A DNA stretch of 28,730 bases, taken from contig JALOSH010000022.1 in assembly GCA_025458545.1 (NCBI GenBank), positions 1 through 28,730 on the forward strand, read 5' to 3'. Source of the DNA: Hydrogenophaga sp. Lineage in GTDB: Bacteria > Pseudomonadota > Gammaproteobacteria > Burkholderiales > Burkholderiaceae. A program made the translations under genes and the position numbers. A model generated the notes under the pieces. It was not told where the DNA came from and did no database searches. It saw only the letters and a list, made by a program, of their open reading frames with translations. Positions 7,642 to 14,583 of this stretch are shown here, piece after piece; the first letter of the stretch is position 1; every line of letters starts with the position of its first letter.

Positions 7642-8409
7642 ATGATCACTTTCAGTGAAGCCCAGATCATGGCCGTGATCTCGCCGGTGTTCTGGCCGTT
7701 CCTGCGCATCCTGGCGGTGTTTTCGAGTGCGCCGATCTTCTCCGCGCGCTCGGTGCCGATGCGGACCAAGGTCGCGCTGGCGATGCTGGTGGCGATCTGT
7801 GCCCAGGCCGGGCTGCCCGAGCAGGAGGTGGTGTCGCTCACCTCGCCCGACGCCTATGCCATGGTGCTGCAGCAGGTGGTGGTGGGCGTGGCCATCGGGC
7901 TGGCGGTGCGCATCGTGTTCGCGGCGGTCGAGATGGCGGGCGAGGTGATCGGCCTGCAGATGGGTCTGAACTTCGCCGGTTTCTTCGACCCCACCACCAA
8001 CCAGCAGACCAGCACCGTGGGCCGCTTCTTCGGCAACATCACCATGCTGCTTTTTGTGGTGCTCAACGGGCACCTCATGTTGCTGTACGCCGTGGTGGCC
8101 AGCTTCGAAACCTTCCCTGTGGGTGCCAGCGCCTTCGAGTCCATCAACCGCATGCGCCTGCACGAGCTGGGCGCGGTGGTGTTCCGCTACGGTCTGTGGA
8201 TCGCCCTGCCCATGATCGGCATGCTGCTGTTCATCAACATCGTGCTTGGCTTCGTCTCGCGCATCGCACCGCAGATGAACGCCTTCGCCATCGGCTTCCC
8301 GCTCACCCTGTCGGTCGGTCTGGTCGGCATCGCGGCCACCCTGCCCATGTTGGACGGACCGGTCGTGGCGCTCATGAAGCTGGCCACAGACGTGTTCACC
8401 GGAGGGTGA
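7642..8409 (+). CDS. fliR: FliR, flagellar export gate protein
   Basis: 255 residues from the ATG at 7642 (enteric FliR is 261). It is multi-pass and begins MITFSEAQIMAVISPVFWPF, the expected FliR N-terminus, followed by RILAVFSSAPIFSARSVPMR. The central GEVIGLQMGLNFAGFFDP and the late LGFVSRIAPQMNAFAIGFPL segments are family hallmarks. An ATG at 7585 would add 19 residues and start right at the end of the hairpin element; the shorter start fits the family better, although no strong ribosome site is seen for either. FliR completes the FliPQR gate. It is the last flagellar gene here, since two repeat copies and opposite-strand genes follow. Confidence 0.95.
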   Translation: MITFSEAQIMAVISPVFWPFLRILAVFSSAPIFSARSVPMRTKVALAMLVAICAQAGLPEQEVVSLTSPDAYAMVLQQVVVGVAIGLAVRIVFAAVEMAGEVIGLQMGLNFAGFFDPTTNQQTSTVGRFFGNITMLLFVVLNGHLMLLYAVVASFETFPVGASAFESINRMRLHELGAVVFRYGLWIALPMIGMLLFINIVLGFVSRIAPQMNAFAIGFPLTLSVGLVGIAATLPMLDGPVVALMKLATDVFTGG

Positions 8410-8417
8410 ACAAGTAA

Positions 8418-8496
8418 CACCCCCGCCGCGCTGCGCGCGACCCCCTCCAGAGGGCGATGCGAGCGGCCCGGCAAAGCCGGTTCCACCGCATCCTGG
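8418..8496 (+). repeat. Dispersed nested-hairpin element, first of a tandem pair after fliR
   Basis: Starts 8 bases after the fliR stop. Leader hairpin CGCG-CTG-CGCG, imperfect C/G-run hairpin, outer arms GATGCG (8456-8461) / CGCATC (8487-8492), inner CCGGC (8468-8472) / GCCGG (8476-8480). It shares outer arms with the next copy 114 bases on, so the pair probably arose by local duplication. Confidence 0.85.
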
Positions 8497-8532
8497 CTGG
8501 GGACCGTTCGCTCCGGAAGCTTGGAGATTCAC

Positions 8533-8612
8533 TCCTCCGCCGCGTTGCGCGCGCCCCCCTCCAGGGGGGGATGCGAGCGGCCCGGCAAAGCCGGTTCCGC
8601 CGCATCCTGGCG
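8533..8612 (+). repeat. Dispersed nested-hairpin element, second of a tandem pair after fliR
   Basis: Leader CGCG-TTG-CGCG, C6/G-run hairpin (8554-8569), outer arms GATGCG (8570-8575) / CGCATC (8601-8606), inner CCGGC (8582-8586) / GCCGG (8590-8594). It lies between fliR and the convergent lipoprotein gene. Confidence 0.85.
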
Positions 8613-8635
8613 ACATGCACCTCGCGCCCGTGGCT

Positions 8636-9079
8636 TCACTCCCAGCGCAGGTCGCGCAGCAGCCAGTCGTCGCCCTCGCGCCACCACTGCAGTTCCACGC
8701 GGTAGGGCGCGGCGCGCTCGGGAATCAATCCCTGCGCGCCGGTGATCAGCACCTGCGCCTCGGTGCGGCCGGTGCGGCCGCCCGCTGCGTCGAGGCGGCT
8801 GCTGCGTGTGACGGCGATCACTTTCACCTGGGCATAGCGCAGGAACATCAAGGTCATTGTCTTGCGCGCCCATTCACGGTCCAGCTCGTCCTGGGCGCGA
8901 AAGCGCGGGTCCAGCAAGTCAAGCACGGCGTCAGCGTCCTTGGCTTCCAGGGCATCCTGCAGCCGCTGCACCGCCGCTTCCAGCGCGGCCTGCGGATCGT
9001 CCGGCTTGCCACAGGCGGCCAGCGCCGCCAAGGCCGCGCTTGTCACCAACCAGGTGCGCCGTTGCAGCCGCATGGCCAT
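8636..9079 (-). CDS. Small predicted lipoprotein, NTF2/SnoaL-like
   Basis: 147 residues. It starts with a basic stretch and hydrophobic core ending in a lipobox LAAC at Cys23 (TSAALAALAACGKPDDP), so it should be lipidated and exported. The mature part (AALEAAVQRLQDALEAKDAD, then DLLDPRFRAQDELDREWARK, ending ELQWWREGDDWLLRDLRWE) resembles NTF2-like fold proteins with the typical W-x-V/L-x-x-L-x-W finish. Function is unknown. The ATG shares one base with the stop of the upstream cysteine hydrolase gene (TGATG), so the two are probably co-translated. It converges on fliR with the repeat pair in between. Confidence 0.72.
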   Translation of the reverse strand: MAMRLQRRTWLVTSAALAALAACGKPDDPQAALEAAVQRLQDALEAKDADAVLDLLDPRFRAQDELDREWARKTMTLMFLRYAQVKVIAVTRSSRLDAAGGRTGRTEAQVLITGAQGLIPERAAPYRVELQWWREGDDWLLRDLRWE

Positions 9080-9660
9080 CACGCCGTCGGGCCTTCGACG
9101 GCAAAGAAGTCCGCCTGCGCCGCCGTGGCCGTGGCGCTGCGCCGCCCGGGGTACGCGAGCCAGGTCATCGCCACGTTGAGGTCGTTCACCACGCTCTCGG
9201 CTTCCACCACCGCGCCGCTCTCCAGCTGCATCGTGCGCGTGGTGTGCGCGTCGCTCACCAGCGTCAGGTCGTAGCCGCGTTCCAGCGCCGCGTAGGCTGT
9301 GGCACGGATACACCACTTGCTGGCCGCGCCAGCCAGCACGATGTGGGTAGCCCCCAGCCGCGCCAGCTCGGCCTCCAGTGGTGTGTCTTCGAACGCGGAG
9401 TTGTACTGCTTGTGGATGCGCAACTCGCCATCGGCCGGTTCCAGTACCGGTACCCATTGCCACAGCGCGCTGCCGGTGGGCAGCTCGTCGTCGGTGTGCT
9501 GCACCCAGACCACCGGCACCCCGGCTTCCCGCGCCCGGTGCACCACCACCGCCGCGTTGGCGATGGCCCGCTCCGCCTGCCAGGCCGGCGCCGCCGTCAC
9601 GCCCACCTGCATGTCCACCACCAGCAGCACGGGCTGGTTGCCTTTGCGAACGGTTGCCAT
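9079..9660 (-). CDS. Isochorismatase-family cysteine hydrolase
   Basis: 193 residues, the usual size for this family of amidohydrolases (nicotinamidase, isochorismatase and related). The catalytic triad is recognisable: Asp16 in LLVVDMQ, Lys84 in RIHKQYNSAF, and Cys117 in GAASKWCIRATAYAAL. AGGAG lies 8 bases before the ATG. The substrate cannot be told from sequence. The motif ASKWCI differs from the more usual G-x-x-T-x-x-C-V-x-x-T. It is followed by the overlapping lipoprotein gene, giving a two-gene unit. High GC like the flagellar genes, unlike the patch to its right. Confidence 0.88.
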   Translation of the reverse strand: MATVRKGNQPVLLVVDMQVGVTAAPAWQAERAIANAAVVVHRAREAGVPVVWVQHTDDELPTGSALWQWVPVLEPADGELRIHKQYNSAFEDTPLEAELARLGATHIVLAGAASKWCIRATAYAALERGYDLTLVSDAHTTRTMQLESGAVVEAESVVNDLNVAMTWLAYPGRRSATATAAQADFFAVEGPTA

Positions 9661-9743
9661 GGTTCAACTCCTGCAAGAAAACGGTGACGAGGAAGACCCC
9701 GAACCCGCCCCGGATGTTTGGGCAGAGGCGCAAGCGAACAGCC

Positions 9744-10193
9744 TCATCCTGAATGGACCTGTTGCGTCAGTATGGCCAGCGTGGCTAGGTCTTGAGAGTT
9801 CAAAAAGTACTTGGCCAGAGCCAAGTGGAAAGACGAGTCAGGTTCAGCAATTCGGGCGAACAACGTGATACATGAGTGGAACTTGCGTGCGTCGATTTCG
9901 CCGAGGATGACAGATGCGCTTAGGCCCGAGTGCGTGTTCATGGCCGCAACGCAGTCGCGCAGTCGCGAACCGAGAACCGGGTGCGCCAGATACGCCTGCG
10001 CTTCGGCAAGACCGGAAATGGCGTACCGAACTGACATGGCACTTGAACCTAAACCCTGGATCTGTGGCAACACATACCAGCTCCAGTGAGTTCGCTTCCG
10101 TCCAGCGCGCAGCTCTTCCAGTGCGTCTTCGTAGTTCTCAGCTTGCGCCTGTATGAAGCGTCTCAGAGCGAAGGGATCGTCAGAGTTTGGCAT
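9744..10193 (-). CDS. DUF1810 family protein
   Basis: 149 residues. The pattern matches DUF1810: DPFALRRFIQAQAENYEDAL, then LRAGRKRTHWSWYVLPQIQG, LGSSAMSVRYAISGLAEAQA, YLAHPVLGSRLRDCV and SCITLFARIAEPDSSFHLAL. The family has no firmly established function and often occurs alone or near stress and toxin genes. It is the first gene of a lower-GC patch running to about 12100. No good ribosome site is visible before the ATG at 10193. The 83 bases between it and the cysteine hydrolase hold nothing I recognise. Confidence 0.85.
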   Translation of the reverse strand: MPNSDDPFALRRFIQAQAENYEDALEELRAGRKRTHWSWYVLPQIQGLGSSAMSVRYAISGLAEAQAYLAHPVLGSRLRDCVAAMNTHSGLSASVILGEIDARKFHSCITLFARIAEPDSSFHLALAKYFLNSQDLATLAILTQQVHSG

Positions 10194-10270
10194 CGGGAGA
10201 AGGCGCGAAAATCAGAATGATCTAGATAAGGCAGCGAACTCTGTTGGAGGAAGTCCGTACTGATCCACCT

Positions 10271-10768
10271 TTAAAAAACCACCTTGTCAAGGATGCCCCG
10301 CAAGTAGACGCTGGCGATGACGACAGTAGCCAGAAGCACTGCTACAGAAAATGAGATGGTAAGCACCCAAAACAAACGCCATGTGGCTTTGCCATAGCCG
10401 GATGCATTGGTACCAAATAGGGTTAGCGGTTCTTCCACAATCCCGCCTCGCACTTTGGACGCGGTGAGTCGAAAATCGATGAGGCGAGTAATAACAGCAG
10501 CTATACCGGCAGTCGAAGCAATAAGAAAAGCAGCGAGAGCCAAGAGGAACATGGTGGCATACCGCCCCTCAGGAGAAAAGTCATTCTCTCGCAGTAAAGA
10601 AAAAAGAAACGCCAGACCCGCAACAGAGAGACCAGACAAGAGGGAGAGCGCAGTCGACAGCTGAGCCATCGTGTGTGATTGCCAACGAACGAAGCGCTCA
10701 TTATTCAAGGCGTACCCCAAAGTTTCAGCATTGATTACAGATTGGGCCGGTAGCGACCACCGAAACAA
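10271..10768 (-). CDS. Small integral membrane protein of unknown function
   Basis: Up to 165 residues with three hydrophobic segments: STALSLLSGLSVAGLAFLFS, MFLLALAAFLIASTAGIAAV and FWVLTISFSVAVLLATVVIA, with a charged loop between the second and third. No family recognised. The start is uncertain. The ATG at 10768 gives a 34-base overlap with the upstream repeat-protein gene. A TTG 16 codons in, or an ATG at residue 34 just before the first helix, are alternatives. Sampled base composition near 50% GC contrasts with the flagellar and chemotaxis genes, which fits transferred DNA. Confidence 0.6.
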   Translation of the reverse strand: MFRWSLPAQSVINAETLGYALNNERFVRWQSHTMAQLSTALSLLSGLSVAGLAFLFSLLRENDFSPEGRYATMFLLALAAFLIASTAGIAAVITRLIDFRLTASKVRGGIVEEPLTLFGTNASGYGKATWRLFWVLTISFSVAVLLATVVIASVYLRGILDKVVF

Positions 10769-11349
10769 ACACGGCCTGTACGGCTTACGTGGTAGCTGTC
10801 GTATTCACCACCACACGCGACTTCACCCGTGCGGCTCTCGTGATAGCTGTCGTATCGACCTCCAGCGCAGACTTGACCAGTGCGGCTTTGGTGATAGCTG
10901 GTGTATTCCCCTCCACACGCGACTTCACCCGTGCGGCTTTCGTGGTAGCTGCCGTAACGCCCACCAGCACAGACTTGACCAGTGCGGCTTTGGTGATAGC
11001 TGGAGTACTCCCCTCCACACGCGACTTCACCCGTGCGGCTTTCGTGGTAGCTGTCGTAACGTCCACCAGCACAGACTTGACCAGTGCGGCTTTGGTGATA
11101 GCTGGTGTATTCCCCTCCACACGCGACTTCACCCGTGCGGCTTTCGTGGTAGCTGTCGTAACGTCCACCAGTGCAGACGTTTCCGGTCCTGCTTTCCTGA
11201 TAGCTGCTGTACTTCTCGCCACAAATGACGGTTCCATCATCAAGTTCAACGTAGCTACCGTATCCAGGAATGCGCCACTCCTGTTCGGCCCATCCAGGTA
11301 GAACGACGATTGTCAATAAAAAAGCCAAAACGCATCGAAGTCGGCGCAT
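10735..11349 (-). CDS. Secreted protein of 17-residue Cys-containing tandem repeats
   Basis: 204 residues from the ATG at 11349, which places a signal peptide at the very N-terminus (RCVLAFLLTIVVLPGWA, cleavage near residue 21); a start at 11409 would bury it. The mature chain is ten 17-residue units, the first degenerate, of the form Y-x-S-Y-H-x-S-R-T-G-x-V. Units end alternately ACGGE and CAGGR, so one Cys per unit shifts by one position between neighbours and the true period is 34 residues. The last residues are YRPNL. No known enzyme domain. Probably a periplasmic or surface repeat protein; the even spacing of Cys and SRTG suggests a stacked beta structure, which is inference. It overlaps the next gene by 34 bases. 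Confidence 0.72.
   Translation of the reverse strand: MRRLRCVLAFLLTIVVLPGWAEQEWRIPGYGSYVELDDGTVICGEKYSSYQESRTGNVCTGGRYDSYHESRTGEVACGGEYTSYHQSRTGQVCAGGRYDSYHESRTGEVACGGEYSSYHQSRTGQVCAGGRYGSYHESRTGEVACGGEYTSYHQSRTGQVCAGGRYDSYHESRTGEVACGGEYDSYHVSRTGRVCFGGRYRPNL
10753..11262 (-). repeat. 51-bp in-frame tandem repeat array
   Basis: Ten units of 51 bases encode the 17-residue repeats of the secreted protein, with two alternating unit types giving a 102-base higher-order period. Units differ by only a few bases except at the edges, suggesting expansion by unequal recombination. Because 51 is divisible by three, other frames also stay open across the array. Confidence 0.88.
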
Positions 11350-11427
11350 TTGCTTGCCCCGTAAAAGACAACAATATTGAGTAAGCAGCCTGCTTGATAT
11401 TTTGCGCAAACCCGATTTACTGAAAGG

Positions 11428-11964
11428 CTATGCATCTGGCGTGGGCAAAAGCATGGCATCAATTAGTTCCGCGTTGCTCTCGAGTATCTTGGCTCGAACG
11501 TACTTGCAATACTCCTCGGGCATGTTGTTTTCCCGAAGGCCCGCGAGGATGTGGCTAACGTAAGCGGCCGAAGTCTTCAAATCGGTTTGTCGAATCTTCA
11601 CGACATAAGTCATGGCAGGGACGGTTGCCCCATAGTTGGTAACAACGTCAATCATTGTGCGGACGTAGTTTGTACCTTCTCCTTCAATTGCGTCGAGGGA
11701 CTTTCGGCCCCTCTCCTTCGCTGTGTCACGCGACAACAGGAAGTCCGGAATTTCGTACAGCACACCGTAGACGGACCTACCAGCATAACTGGGCAATAGA
11801 TCAGCCGCCGCGCATTTGTTCGACGTGCTCCACACAGAAAAGATGAATTCGAACCGCTCAACGGTCTTTGCGACACAGACTACCTTTGCATCACCCGCAA
11901 GTCGGTCTTCGCCGTTGAGTCGGGCCACCGACATATTTGATCCGTACTGGAACACAAGGGCCAT
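11428..11964 (-). CDS. Gamma-glutamylcyclotransferase-like (AIG2/GGCT fold) protein
   Basis: 178 residues. The N-terminus MALVFQYGSNMSVARLNGED carries the family YGSN-M substrate-loop motif. SVYGVLYEIPDF and the following LDAIEG match the second conserved block, in which the Glu of the (L)D-x-x-EG motif is the usual catalytic acid. Members act on gamma-glutamyl or related amide substrates. The exact substrate cannot be told. The C-terminal half (KTSAAYVSHILAGLRENNMP, then EEYCKYVRAKILESNAEL) is an extension seen in larger members. It belongs to the lower-GC patch, 79 bases from the repeat-protein gene. No clear ribosome site is seen before the ATG. Confidence 0.7.
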   Translation of the reverse strand: MALVFQYGSNMSVARLNGEDRLAGDAKVVCVAKTVERFEFIFSVWSTSNKCAAADLLPSYAGRSVYGVLYEIPDFLLSRDTAKERGRKSLDAIEGEGTNYVRTMIDVVTNYGATVPAMTYVVKIRQTDLKTSAAYVSHILAGLRENNMPEEYCKYVRAKILESNAELIDAMLLPTPDA

Positions 11965-12097
11965 GGTGGGATCGTCCGGTATTTGAAGTATCAGGAAATG
12001 GTTGGAGACAACTGCTCACTTGAATTGAACTGGTATTGCGCAGATGTAAAGCATGTTGCCCGATCGAACAGGTCAATGTGCAGATTCCAAACCTCAC

Positions 12098-12137
12098 ATT
12101 ACCCTTACCCCAACCCTCTCCCGCTCGCGGGAGAGGG
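12098..12137 (-). repeat. CCCTCTCCC-type dispersed hairpin repeat
   Basis: CCCTCTCCCGC (12114-12124) and GCGGGAGAGGG (12127-12137) form a perfect 11-bp stem with a 2-base spacer, followed on the minus strand by TTGGGGTAAGGG. This resembles a widespread proteobacterial intergenic repeat. It lies 10 bases past the stop of the NarL-type regulator and could stabilise or end that transcript. The remaining sequence to 11965 shows nothing else I recognise. Confidence 0.75.
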
Positions 12138-12147
12138 AGCGAAACCC

Positions 12148-12777
12148 TCAAACCAGGCTGTTCCGGATCGCATACACCGTCAGCTCGGCGTTGTTCGCCA
12201 GGTGCAGTTTCTCCAGCACCCGCGCCCGGTACACGCTCACGGTTTTGGGGCTGAGCATCAGCTCTTCTGCAATCTCCGACAGCTTTTTGCCGGACGCGAT
12301 TTTTTGCAGCGTCTGCAGTTCGCGCTCCGACAGGCTGGCGTGCAGCTCTTCGCTTTCGGGTGCGTGCAGGTTGTCCACCAGCATCTGGGCCACGTCGGCC
12401 GTGACGTATTTGCGGCCTTGCTGCACGGTGCGGATCGCGGTCACGAGTTCAGCGGGTTCACCGGCCTTGTTGAGGTAACCCCGGGCGCCCGCGCGCAGGC
12501 AGCGGATCGCGTACTGGTCTTCCGGGTACATGGACACCACCAGCGTCTTGACCGGTGAACCTTCTTCACGCAGCGCGGCCAGCACCTCCAGCCCGCCGCG
12601 CCCGGGCATGTTGAGGTCGAGCACCAGCACGTCGCACAGTGTCTTGCGCAGCTGCTCGCGCAGCTCGGGGTAGCTGGCGGCTTCGCCCACCACCTGGATG
12701 TCCACCGCCTCGGAGATGGTGTCGCGGATGCCGCGGCGCACCATGGCGTGGTCGTCACACAAAATCACTTTGATCAT
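12148..12777 (-). CDS. NarL/FixJ-family response regulator
   Basis: 209 residues. The N-terminal receiver domain has Asp8/Asp9, phospho-acceptor Asp54 in LVLDLNMPG, Ser82 and Lys104 in GYLNKAG. The C-terminal LuxR-type helix-turn-helix spans about 145-205 (LSERELQTLQKIASGKKLSE, then LSPKTVSVYRARVLEKL). It should bind DNA on phosphorylation by the kinase encoded just upstream, whose 3' end overlaps its start by 23 bases. Target genes are unknown; the divergent che operon is a candidate only by position. Confidence 0.95.
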   Translation of the reverse strand: MIKVILCDDHAMVRRGIRDTISEAVDIQVVGEAASYPELREQLRKTLCDVLVLDLNMPGRGGLEVLAALREEGSPVKTLVVSMYPEDQYAIRCLRAGARGYLNKAGEPAELVTAIRTVQQGRKYVTADVAQMLVDNLHAPESEELHASLSERELQTLQKIASGKKLSEIAEELMLSPKTVSVYRARVLEKLHLANNAELTVYAIRNSLV

Positions 12778-13915
12778 CGCTGCCTGTTCCCCTGTTGTTC
12801 ACACCACCGCCGTCACCTTCACCACGGCGTTCGCCCTCGCCACCGCCCAGCGGCACCGAGAGGATGACCGAAGTCCCTCTGGGCGATGAGCTGACGTCGA
12901 GCCAACCGTCCACCTTTTGAGCGCGCTCCTTGAGGCCGAGCAGACCGAACGATTTGGCCTTGCGCAAGGCGTCGGCGCCCAGGCCTTGGCCGTTGTCGTT
13001 CACCTCCAGGGTCAGCACGGCTTCTCGGTCGCTGAGGTCGATGTCGACCGCGCTGGCCTTGGCGTGTTTGGCGATGTTGGTCAGCGCCTCCTGGGCGCAG
13101 CGGTAGGCCACCAGCTGCACATCGCGCGGGACTTCGATGAACTCGGCCGAACGGCGCACCAGCACCGGCAAGCCGGTGCGTTTTTCGAAACTGCTGGCCA
13201 GCCACTGGACCGCGGCCACCAGGCCCTGGTCGAGGATGGGCGGGCGCAGGTTCAACATGATGCGCTGGCTGGCGCCCAGCGCGTGCTGCAGCATTTCCAG
13301 GGCGGTGTCGAGGTGGTGACGGGTCTCGGGGTCGTGCTCGCGGCGCGCCACCCAGGCCAGGTCGAGCTTCACCGCCGCCAGCGCGCCGCCGATGTCGTCG
13401 TGGATTTCACGCGCAATGTCGGCGCGCTCCTGCTCGATGCTGGTCTGCAGGTGTTCGGCGAGCTCGGCCAGGCGCTGGCGCGACTGGGCCAGCTCGATGT
13501 CGGCCGCACGTTTGGCGCGCCGGGTTTCGTGCACCTCGAGCGCGCGCTGGATCACGTGCGCCAGGCGGTTCATGCTGTCTTTGAGCAAGTAGTCACTCAC
13601 GCCGCGGTGCATGGCGTCCACGGCGGCGGTTTCCCCGATCGCGCCGGAGAGGATGACAAACGGCAGATCGATGCCACTGGCGTTCAACACGTCCCAGGCG
13701 TCCAGCCCGGTGAAGCCGGGCAGGTGGTAGTCGGCCAACACAAACGCGTGGCTGCGGGTGTTCAGCTCGCGCCGGAAATCGTCCAGGGTGTCGACCAGCG
13801 TCAGTTCGCAGGCCATCTGGCTGCGCTGCAGGGCGAACTTCACCAGGGCGTGGTCGACCCGGGAATCTTCCAGGTGGAGGATGCGCACCGGTGCACGGGA
13901 GGGGGTGTCAGGCAT
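12755..13915 (-). CDS. Histidine kinase with N-terminal receiver domain (NarX/DegS type)
   Basis: 386 residues, with no membrane segment, so cytoplasmic. A receiver domain occupies about 9-125 (ILHLEDSRVD, acceptor Asp62 in LADYHLPG, Lys112 in DYLLKDS). A coiled linker is followed by a HisKA_3 dimerisation box with His172 (ADIAREIHDDIGGALAAVKL). The HATPase domain ends the protein (AQEALTNIAKHAKA as N-box, VNDNGQGLGAD, SFGLLGLKERAQKV). The start at 13915 is the first ATG consistent with the receiver domain. Its 3' end overlaps the response regulator by 23 bases. An N-terminal receiver means the kinase takes its input from another phosphodonor rather than sensing directly. The last 35 or so residues are low-complexity (GGGEGERRGEGDGGGVN). 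Confidence 0.92.
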   Translation of the reverse strand: MPDTPSRAPVRILHLEDSRVDHALVKFALQRSQMACELTLVDTLDDFRRELNTRSHAFVLADYHLPGFTGLDAWDVLNASGIDLPFVILSGAIGETAAVDAMHRGVSDYLLKDSMNRLAHVIQRALEVHETRRAKRAADIELAQSRQRLAELAEHLQTSIEQERADIAREIHDDIGGALAAVKLDLAWVARREHDPETRHHLDTALEMLQHALGASQRIMLNLRPPILDQGLVAAVQWLASSFEKRTGLPVLVRRSAEFIEVPRDVQLVAYRCAQEALTNIAKHAKASAVDIDLSDREAVLTLEVNDNGQGLGADALRKAKSFGLLGLKERAQKVDGWLDVSSSPRGTSVILSVPLGGGEGERRGEGDGGGVNNRGTGSDDQSDFV

Positions 13916-13974
13916 GCCGCACAGGGGTGGATGAAGGGTTTGGGCGCCGACGTTCCAAGGCGGAGAAATGGTGC

Positions 13975-14001
13975 TGAATTTCGCCTGTGATCTGCCGATA
14001 C
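13975..14001 (+). promoter_or_regulatory. FliA (sigma-28) type promoter for the chemotaxis operon
   Basis: TGAATTTC (13975-13982), 11 bases, then GCCGATAC (13994-14001). The consensus is TAAAGTTT-N11-GCCGATAA, so 5 of 8 and 7 of 8 bases match with exact spacing. It faces the CheZ-like gene, whose ATG is 65 bases downstream, and lies in the divergent gap beside the kinase gene. Confidence 0.65.
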
Positions 14002-14065
14002 AGGCTGACACGGTTCGTGAAAATTGTACTGCCCGAACGCCAACAACCGGCTCAGAGACCCGCCC

Positions 14066-14536
14066 ATGCAAAGCCACACCGCTTCCCACACCATGGATTC
14101 CACCATGGCGCTGACCGCGCAGCCGTCCGTCTCCCTGCCATTGGGCATGGTGGCCGACATCCAGGACGCGCTGCTCATGGCCATGACCGATCTGCAGCGC
14201 CTCGAAGGCCTGCTGGACCACGCCACCGGCAACCTGATGGAGCGCTTTTCCACCGCCAACCAGGCGCTGGCGCACCTGTCGGTCAACGACAACCCCGACA
14301 TCGCCAGCATCCGCCAGAGCCTGCACCAGGCGGTGACCGAACTGCAGTTTCACGACATGGCCACGCAGCTGATCGTGCACACCGGCAAGGTGCTGCAGGG
14401 CTGCGCCTGGAAGCTGGCCGAAGAATCCATGGAGCCCGAGGACGACGAAGTGCCGCTGTGCATCGACCCGACACCCGACCGGCCCAGCCCTGTGACCCAG
14501 AACGAGATGGATGCCGGCTCCATCGACCTGTTCTAA
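14066..14536 (+). CDS. Small CheZ-like protein, candidate CheY-P phosphatase
   Basis: 156 residues, predicted mostly helical and cytoplasmic. The block TELQFHDMATQLIVHTGKVL holds Asp97 and Gln101 with D-x-x-x-Q spacing, the arrangement of the catalytic Asp143 and Gln147 in enteric CheZ (FQDLTGQVI). The C-terminus is acidic and ends DAGSIDLF, as CheZ ends in a short CheY-docking peptide. It is shorter than enteric CheZ (about 214 residues). It sits directly upstream of cheY behind a FliA-like promoter. The start at 14066 follows the FliA site; an ATG at 14096 is possible. Calling it a phosphatase is inference from motif and position; a helical structural or coupling role is the alternative. 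Confidence 0.62.
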   Translation: MQSHTASHTMDSTMALTAQPSVSLPLGMVADIQDALLMAMTDLQRLEGLLDHATGNLMERFSTANQALAHLSVNDNPDIASIRQSLHQAVTELQFHDMATQLIVHTGKVLQGCAWKLAEESMEPEDDEVPLCIDPTPDRPSPVTQNEMDAGSIDLF

Positions 14537-14560
14537 AGCGCATCCCTCATTTGCCGATAC
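14534..14560 (+). promoter_or_regulatory. FliA (sigma-28) type promoter upstream of cheY
   Basis: TAAAGCGC (14534-14541), 11 bases, then GCCGATAC (14553-14560): 5 of 8 bases match the -35 consensus (TAAAG intact) and 7 of 8 the -10, with exact spacing. The -35 box includes the stop codon of the CheZ-like gene. It would give cheY and the genes after it their own late-flagellar-class start. Confidence 0.75.
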
Positions 14561-14583
14561 CTGATCGAACCACGGAGCACCTC

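Noticed and set aside
9080..9733. N-terminal extension of the lipoprotein reading frame
   Set aside because: It overlaps the cysteine hydrolase in another frame, is low-complexity Arg/Gly, and would bury the lipobox signal.
10753..11262. Possible CRISPR array
   Set aside because: Repeats are contiguous with no unique spacers and encode protein repeats.
10789..11301. Plus-strand 170-codon open frame across the repeat array
   Set aside because: A 51-base period keeps all frames open; the minus frame has the signal peptide and conserved repeat motif.
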